Shown: in pieces, positions 1 through 6,835 of the stretch
Layout: every line of letters begins with the position of its first letter
How positions within the stretch are numbered: the first letter of the stretch is position 1
Source: Timburyella sp030842085
GTDB lineage: Bacteria > Bacillota > Clostridia > Oscillospirales > Acutalibacteraceae
Length of the DNA stretch: 11,200 nt
Direction of reading: 5' to 3'
NCBI GenBank assembly: GCA_030842085.1
Contig: JAUUSE010000059.1
Location: 1-11,200 of the forward strand
Translations under genes and position numbers: made by a program
Notes under the pieces: generated by a model
Database searches by the model: none
What the model saw: the letters and a program-made list of their open reading frames with translations, nothing else
What the model was told of the DNA's origin: nothing

Positions 1-43
1 ACCATAGAAGAACCTCTTCAATTACATATTTACAGAAAAAGTT

Positions 44-311
44 TCACACTGCCTGTACTTTATTTAAATGTGTTTCAACACGGTTGGTATTTATTGAAAT
101 CTGTTTGCTGCCATTTAGATAGTCGGGGTAATTTGTGTAATTTACTTTGATATCAACGAGGACATTCACATAAAAGCCTTTATATGCATTAATCGAAATC
201 GTATGGGCTTACTAACTCCAAAGCCTGTTCCGACACAGGCAATAAGTCAAACATTACCTCGCAAATCATGCACAGTGCCAATACAATGTTAATTTTCTTT
301 CCTATTTTTAA
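44..311 (-). pseudogene. possible decayed small secreted-protein gene
   Basis: No intact gene is visible in positions 1-536. On the minus strand two adjoining open frames can be read. The first (311 down to 189) begins with lysines and a hydrophobic stretch (IGKKINIVLALCMICEVM), which resembles a signal peptide, and stops after SPYDFD. The second (208 down to 44) is open for 54 codons and includes the segments GFYVNVLVDIKVNYTNYPDY and ISINTNRVETHLNKVQAV. The two frames overlap and differ by one register, so a single frameshift near 190-208 would join them. No good ATG precedes the first frame; an ATA codon sits where a start might be expected. I recognise no family. It could be chance open frames in A+T-rich DNA. 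Positions 312-474 are very A+T-rich and show nothing else. Confidence 0.28.
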
Positions 312-474
312 TTACCTATACCGTAATTTAAAAACATATTAGCACATAGAGACAGAAAAAAATAACCTTTTATGTCGAAAATAAAAAATATTTATAATTT
401 ATTTATTGTTTTTATTAAAAAAGCTTATAAAAATGGTACTTGTATTATAATTAAAAGATTATTTTGCACATTAA

Positions 475-508
475 ATAATGCAGTACACATATTTGTATAC
501 TGCATTAT
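475..508. repeat. 11-bp perfect inverted repeat downstream of the XRE gene
   Basis: ATAATGCAGTA (475-485) is the exact reverse complement of TACTGCATTAT (498-508), with three further pairs (ACA/TGT) inside a 12-base spacer. It lies 28 bases beyond the stop codon of the minus-strand regulator gene. It may act as its transcription terminator, but no clean U-run follows on either strand, so a protein-binding palindrome or a processing or stability hairpin is equally possible. Confidence 0.5.
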
Positions 509-536
509 CGTAAATATTAGTTTTATAAGCCTTTAA

Positions 537-785
537 TTAATCGATTATCTTTAATAACTCATCAAAAGTTTTATTTAACACCTTTGAAATGGCAATCAGC
601 TCAATATCCGTTACAAAGCGCTTCCCCGCCTCAATACGCTGAATTGCATTTTTATCAACATCTAAACCTATAAGCTGCAAACGGTCGGCAAGCTCGCGCT
701 GAGATATTCTCAGCGCCTTGCGAAAACGTGCAATATTTGGCCCGCATATATTGTTTTTGCCGTCACTGCTCTTGTTTATAAACAT
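537..785 (-). CDS. small XRE-family helix-turn-helix transcriptional regulator
   Basis: This 82-residue protein is essentially one Cro/C1-type DNA-binding domain. From about residue 16 it reads as the usual five-helix fold: a first helix (NIARFRKAL), the HTH helices (ISQRELADRLQL, then VDKNAIQRIEAGKRF), and closing helices (TDIELIAISKVLN, TFDELLKI). There is no sensor, peptidase or oligomerisation domain. The start is supported by GGGGA about 6 bases upstream of ATG. It is transcribed divergently from the lipoprotein gene. Two near-identical palindromic sites lie in the shared intergenic region, so by analogy with phage-type and chromosomal XRE regulators it probably represses itself and its neighbour (inference). 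Its regulatory signal is unknown. Confidence 0.92.
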   Translation of the reverse strand: MFINKSSDGKNNICGPNIARFRKALRISQRELADRLQLIGLDVDKNAIQRIEAGKRFVTDIELIAISKVLNKTFDELLKIID

Positions 786-801
786 ATAATTCCCCAGCTT
801 G

Positions 802-816
802 ACATTTAGTGATTGT
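802..816. promoter_or_regulatory. operator O1, imperfect palindrome
   Basis: ACATTTAGTGATTGT, inside the wider TGACA-N9-TGTCA (800-818). It matches O2 (855-869) at 12 of 15 positions. It overlaps the -35 box of the lipoprotein promoter and lies just downstream of the likely transcription start of the XRE gene, so an occupied site could block both. Binding by the adjacent XRE protein is inferred from position and symmetry. Confidence 0.6.
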
Positions 817-841
817 CATTTTTTAAATTATATGCTATATT
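813..841 (+). promoter_or_regulatory. promoter of the lipoprotein gene
   Basis: TTGTCA (813-818), a 17-base spacer, and TATATT (836-841) preceded by TGC, which makes an extended -10 element. Transcription would start near 848. The -35 box lies within operator O1, and O2 would lie at about +7 to +21. Confidence 0.65.
827..832 (-). promoter_or_regulatory. -10 element of the XRE gene
   Basis: A perfect TATAAT on the minus strand. The matching -35 position (850-855, TTATAT) is poor and abuts operator O2. Transcription would start near 820, placing O1 just downstream of the start site, as expected for autoregulation. Confidence 0.45.
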
Positions 842-854
842 AGTAGCAGATATA

Positions 855-869
855 ACATTCGGTGAATGT
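855..869. promoter_or_regulatory. operator O2, perfect palindrome
   Basis: ACATTC-GGT-GAATGT is a perfect 6-bp inverted repeat with a 3-base centre. Its start is 53 bp from that of O1, close to five helical turns, so both sites face the same side of the DNA. It lies in the untranslated leader of the lipoprotein gene and at the -35 position of the XRE promoter. An in-frame ATG at 866 falls inside this site, which argues against its use as a start codon. Confidence 0.62.
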
Positions 870-886
870 CAAACAAGAGGGATAAT

Positions 887-1405
887 ATGGAAAAAATCAA
901 AAAATATGCCGCAGCTTTATTATCTGTGTTAACGGCGACGCTGTTTTGCTCCTGCGGCGGAGGGACGGCAGTAAGAAATGAAGTTGTCGAGGCATACGAC
1001 ATTGATGCGAATGGGGAAATGCTAATAGTAGAGCTATTTACAAAATTTGACGGCGCCTTTACAAATCTTGCCGAGGCGGAGAAAATTAGCAGCAGTAATT
1101 TACACGATTATGCCGATGCCATAATTGACGTCTATTACGATTTTAATCAAGAGTTTGAAAATTACAGGAAAAATCTTAAAGACAAGCTTGCAAAAGAAGA
1201 ATCAAAAGGAAAATATATGAATATTTTTCTTGAAGATATAGGCTTGTCGATAGGAGCATCATCTTTAGAGGCGAGCAGGACAAATTATATTCGCAGAAAA
1301 GAAACGAGCGAAGCTCTTTTTAAAAATACAATTAATTTTATAAATAAAGTATCGCAGTTTTTTTACGGCAAGGATAAACTCCCGGTACCGACCTCGACAG
1401 GTTAG
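887..1405 (+). CDS. putative small lipoprotein, function unknown
   Basis: The protein has 172 residues. The start at 887 is preferred because AGAGGG (876-881) lies five bases before it; an upstream in-frame ATG at 866 has no such site and lies in an operator. The N-terminus is a type II signal peptide: MEKIKKY, a hydrophobic core (AAALLSVLTATL), then FCSC-GGG. The second cysteine (residue 23) is the likely lipidated residue, although the -3 position is F rather than the usual L. The mature part is charged and looks largely helical, with no recognisable domain. It would sit on the outer face of the cell membrane. It is transcribed divergently from the XRE regulator under a strong promoter overlapped by palindromic operators, so expression is probably conditional. 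I do not recognise the family. Confidence 0.75.
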   Translation: MEKIKKYAAALLSVLTATLFCSCGGGTAVRNEVVEAYDIDANGEMLIVELFTKFDGAFTNLAEAEKISSSNLHDYADAIIDVYYDFNQEFENYRKNLKDKLAKEESKGKYMNIFLEDIGLSIGASSLEASRTNYIRRKETSEALFKNTINFINKVSQFFYGKDKLPVPTSTG

Positions 1406-1491
1406 CCGATTATAATTCAGTATTAGCGCCGACACCTCGTAAAAACTAAAACACCCGATAAAAACATAGTGGCAATAATGTTATATTACAT

Positions 1492-1516
1492 AAAAAATCC
1501 CCTGCAAAAATAGGGA
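1492..1516 (-). terminator. rho-independent terminator on the minus strand
   Basis: On the minus strand, TCCCT (1516-1512), an 8-base loop, then AGGGGA (1503-1498, one bulged base), followed at once by six U residues (1497-1492). No protein gene ends here on this strand; mfd ends about 350 bases upstream. The terminator may therefore close a non-coding transcript from the island at 1517-1744, or be a second stop for mfd. Confidence 0.6.
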
Positions 1517-1744
1517 GAGCCGATTTAAGCAAATGCCCCGCGGTCACTGCGCGGATGCGGCGGGCAATTTTGCCCGCCGCATATCGAGATGCATTGCAAA
1601 GCAATTGGAGGAACGAATTAAGCGAACAGCCGAAGATGAGTGAGGTCTGTTCACGCCCGGCAAGCAGCAACCTGAGCGTGGCTGAAAAGTCGTATTATGC
1701 GTTTTATGCATCTGCGAGGAGCATATGGCTTTGCCCGTAAAATT
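1517..1744. other. GC-rich structured, apparently non-coding island
   Basis: Base composition rises sharply above the A+T-rich flanks. The stretch is full of short inverted repeats: a 13-bp perfect hairpin (1555-1582), ATTGC-AAA-GCAAT (about 1592-1604), CACGC...GCGTG (about 1651-1680), and CGGGCAA or its complement at 1561, 1570 and about 1732. It is bounded by hairpin terminators at 1745-1775 and 1492-1516. Short open frames cross it on both strands (1446-1670 and 1544-1750 minus, 1555-1740 plus), but none has a ribosome binding site or a recognisable protein. It could be a dispersed repeat unit or a structured RNA on the minus strand. I cannot assign it to a known RNA family. Confidence 0.4.
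1555..1582. repeat. 13-bp perfect GC-rich inverted repeat
   Basis: ATGCGGCGGGCAA (1555-1567) and TTGCCCGCCGCAT (1570-1582) are exact reverse complements separated by two bases. This is the most stable hairpin in the window on either strand. No U-run follows, so it is not a standard terminator. Confidence 0.85.
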
Positions 1745-1775
1745 AAACATCCACCAGCTTTACAGGTGGATGTTT
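1745..1775 (-). terminator. probable mfd terminator
   Basis: AAACATCCACC (1745-1755) pairs perfectly with GGTGGATGTTT (1765-1775) around a 9-base loop. On the minus strand it is followed by AATTTTA. It lies about 95 bases beyond the mfd stop codon. On the plus strand it is followed by ATTAA, so it may work weakly in both directions. Confidence 0.6.
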
Positions 1776-1806
1776 ATTAATCTGCAGCATAAATATAACG
1801 TCTGGG

Positions 1807-1859
1807 GCGGATGCTTTTTTTGACTTGGTATACGGCCATGAAGATTTAATTTCATCCGC
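1807..1859. repeat. 7-bp inverted repeat just downstream of mfd
   Basis: GCGGATG (1807-1813) pairs with CATCCGC (1853-1859) across 39 bases, starting 10 bases beyond the mfd stop. A run of seven T (1815-1821) lies in the loop on the plus strand. It may protect the mfd mRNA end; its role is unclear. Confidence 0.4.
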
Positions 1860-1868
1860 TGTATTTGG

Positions 1869-4800
1869 CTAAGCCTGCGAGGCATCGCTTTGAGCCGTTA
1901 AGGTGTCTAATACGCTCAGCGCCGTGTCAAACGGCTCGCCAATAATTTTAACGGACACATACGGCCGCTGGCCGGCGCTTACCAGCACACGCCCTTTCAT
2001 GGCCGACACAAGCCCAGATATTTTTTCCATATCAAGCGTGCGCGGGAAGAAGAGCATGCTTTGACCTTTCTGCACAATTTCAGACATTCCAAGCGCTGCC
2101 GCCCGGCTGCGAAGCAGCGATATGTCGATAAGTCCCAGTACGCTTTTCGGCGGGTCGCCAAAGCGGTCTATGAGCTCATCTATTACGTCGTCGGCATCGT
2201 CTCTGGTGCGTATATCAGCGATGCGGCGGTATATTGAAAGGCGTTGAGCGTTTGCGGAAATATAATTTTCAGGTATATGCGCCTGTATCTGCATGTCAAC
2301 GGCGCATTCCTCCTCGGCGGGAGATTTTTGCCCTTTTTCCTCACTTATGGCCTCGTTCAGCAGTTTAACGTACATATCATAACCGACGGATTCCATATGC
2401 CCATGCTGCTCGCCGCCGAGAATATTGCCGGCGCCACGTATTTCAAGGTCGCGCATGGCTATTTTAAAGCCGGAGCCGAACTCAGTGTATTCCCTGATAG
2501 ATTCAAGGCGTTTATAGGCTATATCGGTAAGCGCCTTGCCGCGCCTGAAGGTAAGATAGGCATATGCTCTGCGCGGTGAGCGCCCAACGCGTCCGCGGAG
2601 CTGGTGCAGCTGCGACAGGCCCATGTGGTCGGCATCCTCGATTATAAGCGTGTTAACATTCGGAACATCGACGCCTGTTTCAATTATTGTGGTGCATACG
2701 AGCACGTCAATCTCATGGTCTAAAAGCCGGCGCCATATATCCGACAGCTCGCTCTCACTCATCCTGCCGTGCGCAGCGGCGACGCGTGCACCGTCAAGCT
2801 GGGAAGCGAGACGCACCGCGATTTTGTCAATGGAATCAATCTTGTTATGTATGTAATAGACCTGACCGCCGCGGCGAAGCTCGCGCCTTATGGCGTCCAG
2901 CAATATGCCGGAGTCATATTCAAGCACATACGTCTGAACCGGATGCCTGTCCTGCGGCGCCTCTTCTATAACCGACATGTCCCTCAGCCCCGACATCGCC
3001 ATGTTGAGCGTGCGGGGAATAGGGGTGGCGGAAAGCGTCAGCACGTCCACTGCCGGAAAGCTTTCCTTAAGCTTTTCTTTTTGCGCAACGCCGAAGCGCT
3101 GCTCCTCATCTACAATAAGCAAACCGAGGTCCTTAAACACGACGTCCTTAGAAACAAGCCGGTGCGTGCCGACAATAATATCAATCTCGCCGGATTTGAC
3201 ACGCTTTAAAATTTCCTTCTGCTGCTTGGGCGAGCGGAAGCGGGAAAGCAGCTCGACATTTACCGGCATGCCCTGCATGCGCGAAATTATCGTCTGATAA
3301 TGCTGCAGCGCGAGGATTGTGGTGGGTACTAAAATTGCGCACTGCTTTGAGTCGGCGATACATTTAAATGCGGCGCGCAGTGCAACCTCCGTCTTGCCAA
3401 AGCCGACGTCGCCGCACAGCAGACGGTCCATCGGCACCGGACGCTCCATATCCGCCTTTATCTCGGCGGCGCTTCTGAGCTGGTCGTCCGTCTCCTCATA
3501 CTCGAACCGGCGCTCAAAATCGTTTTGCATATCGGTGTCCTCTGAAAAGGCAAATCCTTTTATATTCATGCGGCTGGCGTACAGCGCCGTGAGTTGCTTT
3601 GCCAAATCCTTAACGGCCGACTTAACGCGCCGTTTTGTTTTGGACCATTCAGTGCCGCCGAGGCGGTTTACTTTAACATGTCCATCCTCCGAGCTGGGAC
3701 CGATATATTTTGACACAAGGTCAAGCTGTGTGACCGGAACATACAACACGTCGCCCTTGGCGTACTTTATTTTGATATAGTCCTTTGTTATGCCGCCGGC
3801 GGTCTTTTTCTCAACACCGTCGTAAATGCCTATGCCGTGTGCGGCGTGGACTATGTAATCGCCCTTGTTAATCTCCTCAAGGCTGCTTATGCCCTTTGAC
3901 GACGAACTCTTCTTACGAAGGGTGCGCCGGGCGGCGTTATATCTGCCTTTGGTGATAAGGCAGAAGCCTCCGCCGGGAAACTCAAACCCACCGGAAAGCC
4001 CGCCGGTGGTTACGGTGACCATTCCGCCCTTTACATCATCTGGATTTTTTATAAAGGCGGCAGCTATACCTGCACCGCTTAAATCCGACGCGAGAGCCGC
4101 TGCAGCCTTTTCAAGACCGGCAAGCACCACACACGCGCCGCCGCTGCGGAGAACGGGCTGAATGTCCTCTACAAGCGTTTCAAGGCTGCCGTTCCACGGC
4201 GGGGACTGACGCAGCGCTATGCTTTGCAAGCCCTTTATATGAACATCATAATTACCCTTGGGGAAGGTGTCTAAAATAATAAGCTTTTGCTTTTCGGCAC
4301 AGTGCAGAAAAGCATCCCAGCTTAGGGCAAACTCGCAGTATTGCGGCAGTACAACGCCCTCCTCCAGCAGCTGCTGAACGTCCTGTTCAATCTGCCACTG
4401 CGATGTGCGGCATCGCTCTTTAAGACCCGTCGATTCACTCGCCGCAATAATTCCGCCGCTGATATAGTCCAGCAGCGTTGCCGGCTTTTTATATGCTACG
4501 CCGATAAACCTGTCATAGCTGGCAGGCGGGGCGCCGGCCGATATAAGTTCCATACACTTTTCCAAATTGCGCTTCGCGGGTGCAGCGGCGTCAAGCTTTG
4601 AATATATATCACGCAGCCTGTCCGCCAGCTCGTCGTCAGACGCAAAAAGCACCTCTCTTGCGGGGGATATGGTTATTTTACTAAGCTGCTCGGTACGGCG
4701 CTGAGTAATAACGTCGAACATGGAGATGGAGTCCACCGCCGTGTCCCACAGTTCTATTCTAACGGGGGAAGAAAGCCCCGGCGTAAAAATGTCGATTATC

Positions 4801-5330
4801 CCGCCGCGTACGGCAAACTGGCCGGGGCCGTCCACCTGCTCGCATTTTTTATACCCCGCCGATATAAGCTGCGCCGTAAAATACGGTAAATCGATATCGT
4901 CGTCGGACTTTACAGTGAACAGGCTCTGCTTAAGCCGCTCCGGCGGCAGCGTATACTGCAGCGCAGCGTCTATTGCGGATATGCACACGTCATAATCGCC
5001 GCTTATCATGCGGCAGAGGACGTCAAGACGTGCGTGCTCATACTCGTGCGACGAACCGGATATATCGTGAAAAATAAAATCCCTTGCAGGATAAAGCAGC
5101 ACCCTTAGCCCGAGCGCCTCAATATCCTCCTTAAGAGCTGCGGCGTCTGATTCTGTAGGAGTAAGCAGCAGCCCCTTTTGACGGCAGTCCTTAAGCAGAG
5201 CAGCAAAAAGCACTGCCTTGTGTATATGCGACACGCCGGTGACGGCCATTGGAAAAGCGCCGCTGCAGACCAACTGCCTAAGCGCCGTATATTCCGGCAA
5301 AGTATTAAGCTTGTTAAAAATAAATTGCAT
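1869..5330 (-). CDS. mfd: transcription-repair coupling factor Mfd
   Basis: The 1153-residue protein is the usual family length. Mfd uses ATP to push stalled RNA polymerase off DNA and recruits UvrA to start nucleotide excision repair on the transcribed strand. The N-terminal UvrB-like region includes FAVRGGIIDIFTPG (about 172-185). The RNA-polymerase-interaction domain is about 487-545 (GDYIVHAAHGIGIYDG onward). The RecG-like SF2 motor carries Walker A GDVGFGKT (640-647), DEEQ (741-744), SATPIPRT (767-774) and LRGRVGRS (911-918). The translocation-in-RecG segment lies near 954-979 and the C-terminal TRCF domain fills the rest. The start at 5330 has GGTGG five bases upstream; in-frame starts at 5351 and 5387 lack a ribosome binding site. 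It follows pth in the conserved order, without the fin gene found between them in Bacillus. Confidence 0.98.
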   Translation of the reverse strand: MQFIFNKLNTLPEYTALRQLVCSGAFPMAVTGVSHIHKAVLFAALLKDCRQKGLLLTPTESDAAALKEDIEALGLRVLLYPARDFIFHDISGSSHEYEHARLDVLCRMISGDYDVCISAIDAALQYTLPPERLKQSLFTVKSDDDIDLPYFTAQLISAGYKKCEQVDGPGQFAVRGGIIDIFTPGLSSPVRIELWDTAVDSISMFDVITQRRTEQLSKITISPAREVLFASDDELADRLRDIYSKLDAAAPAKRNLEKCMELISAGAPPASYDRFIGVAYKKPATLLDYISGGIIAASESTGLKERCRTSQWQIEQDVQQLLEEGVVLPQYCEFALSWDAFLHCAEKQKLIILDTFPKGNYDVHIKGLQSIALRQSPPWNGSLETLVEDIQPVLRSGGACVVLAGLEKAAAALASDLSGAGIAAAFIKNPDDVKGGMVTVTTGGLSGGFEFPGGGFCLITKGRYNAARRTLRKKSSSSKGISSLEEINKGDYIVHAAHGIGIYDGVEKKTAGGITKDYIKIKYAKGDVLYVPVTQLDLVSKYIGPSSEDGHVKVNRLGGTEWSKTKRRVKSAVKDLAKQLTALYASRMNIKGFAFSEDTDMQNDFERRFEYEETDDQLRSAAEIKADMERPVPMDRLLCGDVGFGKTEVALRAAFKCIADSKQCAILVPTTILALQHYQTIISRMQGMPVNVELLSRFRSPKQQKEILKRVKSGEIDIIVGTHRLVSKDVVFKDLGLLIVDEEQRFGVAQKEKLKESFPAVDVLTLSATPIPRTLNMAMSGLRDMSVIEEAPQDRHPVQTYVLEYDSGILLDAIRRELRRGGQVYYIHNKIDSIDKIAVRLASQLDGARVAAAHGRMSESELSDIWRRLLDHEIDVLVCTTIIETGVDVPNVNTLIIEDADHMGLSQLHQLRGRVGRSPRRAYAYLTFRRGKALTDIAYKRLESIREYTEFGSGFKIAMRDLEIRGAGNILGGEQHGHMESVGYDMYVKLLNEAISEEKGQKSPAEEECAVDMQIQAHIPENYISANAQRLSIYRRIADIRTRDDADDVIDELIDRFGDPPKSVLGLIDISLLRSRAAALGMSEIVQKGQSMLFFPRTLDMEKISGLVSAMKGRVLVSAGQRPYVSVKIIGEPFDTALSVLDTLTAQSDASQA

Positions 5331-5664
5331 TGTTACCACCGTTTTAGACATGCGACTGCAAATATTCAAAATCACAGTTTTTGCCAATTAAACTGACTTT
5401 TCTCATATAGTAATTATTCCGCTTGCATAAGAAGCATATATATCGTACGCTGATATTTATACAGATAAAAATTACTTGCCGTCGCTGTAATTTTCGCCGC
5501 ACGGCTTTAATAATAAAAATGCCGAAGAAAGCGATAAAAATTCTGCTGTAGATTTTAATTAGCAAGTAAAGTATTTAAAATTTTCTCTCATAAAATAGAT
5601 ATAACAAATCGACGGCGGAAGAGTTTAGTTTATCTAAAGCTCCGTTAGTCTATTAGATAATCGT
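5331..5664. other. pth-mfd intergenic region without a clear gene
   Basis: This A+T-rich stretch is where Bacillus carries fin. A minus-strand frame (5565-5344) is open but starts with TTG, lacks a ribosome binding site and shows no Fin-like cysteines, so I do not call it. GCCGT (5478-5482) and ACGGC (5501-5505) can pair. I could not identify a convincing mfd promoter, although the terminator after pth implies that one exists. Confidence 0.5.
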
Positions 5665-5715
5665 AAAAAGCGCCTTTAAAGCGCCGGCAAAGGTATGAAG
5701 ACAATATATGCCGGC
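5665..5715 (-). terminator. probable pth terminator region
   Basis: Just beyond the pth stop, the minus strand carries two copies of self-complementary GCCGGC (5715-5710 and 5688-5683) that can pair with each other. Then comes GCGC-TTTAAAG-GCGC (5684-5670), directly followed by five U residues. The last stem is short but the U-run is good. This would separate pth and mfd into different transcripts, or partly attenuate readthrough. Confidence 0.5.
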
Positions 5716-5721
5716 AAAAAA

Positions 5722-6312
5722 TCAGTTATAAAGATTCATAGCTTTATCAATTTCACCGTTTACCATAAGCTTTAAGGCGCTGCATGCATTGTCAATAGCT
5801 GTGTTTAACAAAGCCTGCTCTTCTTTAGAGAATTTACCGAGCACATGCTTAACCAAGTCATAGTCGGGGCTTGGCTTATTGCCTACGCCTACCTTTATGC
5901 GTGGATAATCGGTCGTGCCGGTCAGCTCGAATATGCTTTTTAGCCCGTTGTGGCCGCCGGCGGAGCCGTTCCGCCTAATTCGTATTCTGCCTACGTCCAA
6001 AGATATGTCATCAGATATTATAATAATATTAGGTGCGGATATTTTGTAGAAAGAAGAGATGTCCCTTATACTTTCGCCGGAATTATTCATAAAAGTAAGC
6101 GGCTTTACAAGCATGCATCTGTGTCCAGATATTTCACCGTCCCCTATAAGCGCATGAAACTTATTTTTGCTTATCTGCACGCCAAGCTCTTTTGCAAGAG
6201 CATCGATAACCATAAAGCCGGCATTGTGGCGGGTGTTATCATATTTTGGACCGGGATTTCCTAACCCCGCTATAATGAAGTCATATTTTCCCTTTTTAAA
6301 TATATTAAACAT
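5722..6312 (-). CDS. pth: peptidyl-tRNA hydrolase
   Basis: This 196-residue cytosolic enzyme cleaves the ester bond of peptidyl-tRNAs that drop off the ribosome, freeing tRNA for reuse. Family motifs are intact: GLGNPG (16-21, with N19), NTRHNAGF holding catalytic His29, MNNSG (75-79), the SDD aspartates (101-102), and GSAGGHNG with Asn122. These correspond to the E. coli N10, H20, D93 and N114 set. A ten-residue basic N-terminal extension (MFNIFKKGKY) precedes the first strand. The start at 6312 has GGGAGG about five bases upstream; an upstream in-frame start at 6342 lies inside a leader repeat and has no ribosome binding site. It lies between prs and mfd, as in other Firmicutes. Confidence 0.97.
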   Translation of the reverse strand: MFNIFKKGKYDFIIAGLGNPGPKYDNTRHNAGFMVIDALAKELGVQISKNKFHALIGDGEISGHRCMLVKPLTFMNNSGESIRDISSFYKISAPNIIIISDDISLDVGRIRIRRNGSAGGHNGLKSIFELTGTTDYPRIKVGVGNKPSPDYDLVKHVLGKFSKEEQALLNTAIDNACSALKLMVNGEIDKAMNLYN

Positions 6313-6321
6313 ATTTTCCTC

Positions 6322-6360
6322 CCAGGCTGAGCCTGGACGCAATTCTCTTTAAGACTCAGC
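6322..6360 (-). promoter_or_regulatory. competing helices over the pth ribosome binding site
   Basis: On the pth mRNA, GCTGAG (6360-6355) can pair with CTCAGC (6331-6326), leaving the GGGAGG site free. Alternatively CCAGGCT and AGCCTGG (the halves of the 15-bp palindrome 6336-6322) are complementary, and this reaches the edge of the ribosome binding site. The two pairings share bases and exclude each other. Translational control is inferred only from this geometry. Confidence 0.35.
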
Positions 6361-6390
6361 GATTATTTATTTCAAGATGCACGAAAGTGT
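6325..6390 (-). repeat. leader repeat, copy proximal to pth
   Basis: About 66 bases repeated at 6417-6482 with an offset of 92 and few mismatches. It begins GGCTGAGCCTGGACGCAAT and includes TTTAAGACTCAGCGA and TTTATTTCAAGATGCACG. This copy ends against the pth ribosome binding site. Confidence 0.85.
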
Positions 6391-6416
6391 GCTTATGTGC
6401 TGTTTGTACTTAGTTG

Positions 6417-6482
6417 GGCTAAGCCTGGACGCAATCCGCTTTAAGACTCAGCGAATATTTATTTCAAGATGCACGGAAGAGT
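6417..6482 (-). repeat. leader repeat, copy distal to pth
   Basis: This is the second copy of the 6325-6390 element in the same orientation. Differences cluster in the loop (CC.G against TT.T at about 6436-6438) and at the outer end. The GCTGAG/CTCAGC helix is retained here as GCTGAG/CTTAGC, with one G-U pair. Together with the spacer this is a 92-bp tandem duplication of the pth leader. Confidence 0.85.
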
Positions 6483-6709
6483 ACCTGCTTTGCGGCACAT
6501 TTCCTCAGGCCGAGCTGAAATACAATCACTTAAAAGATAAATTCGGCCAAAGTGTCGCCATAAGCTTTCATACATAACAAGTATTGATAATTACACGGCT
6601 TAATAAAAACATCTCGATTTGCCGCATAAAATTTATTTTTGGCGGCAATCTTTAATTAGATTATGCTGCCCTAAACATATTCCAAAAATTCATGTATACA
6701 ACACACAAC

Positions 6710-6733
6710 GGGCGGGGAAAAGTTTCCCCACCC
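6710..6733 (-). terminator. probable prs terminator hairpin
   Basis: GGGGAAA (6714-6720) faces TTTCCCC (6723-6729), extended by three more G-C pairs after one mismatch. It is a strong stem about 100 bases beyond the prs stop. The minus strand continues with GTTGTGTGTTG rather than a clean U-run, so termination is likely but not certain. The rest of the 523-base prs-pth gap holds only the leader repeats. Confidence 0.45.
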
Positions 6734-6835
6734 TATGATAAATCAAAAATTGTGCGTATATTGTCATAAAACCAAAGCATTAAAAGACAATTGTTAAAAC
6801 AGTATGTCCCAGAGCTATGTATATAAAGAATGCAC

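Noticed and set aside
1446..1750. Short open frames on both strands of the GC-rich island
   Set aside because: GC-rich palindromic DNA is open in several frames at once. None has a start signal, and the region is better described as structured non-coding DNA.
2244..4995. Many open frames on the plus strand opposite mfd
   Set aside because: They are antisense shadows of the mfd coding frame, with no ribosome binding sites or family motifs.
5344..5565. Open frame of 73 codons between pth and mfd, in the position of Bacillus fin
   Set aside because: It starts with TTG, has no ribosome binding site, lacks the zinc-binding cysteine pattern of Fin and overlaps the region just upstream of the mfd start. 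Likely chance.
6377..6577. Plus-strand open frame across the pth leader repeats
   Set aside because: It runs through the duplicated leader on the opposite strand, has no ribosome binding site and no recognisable domain.
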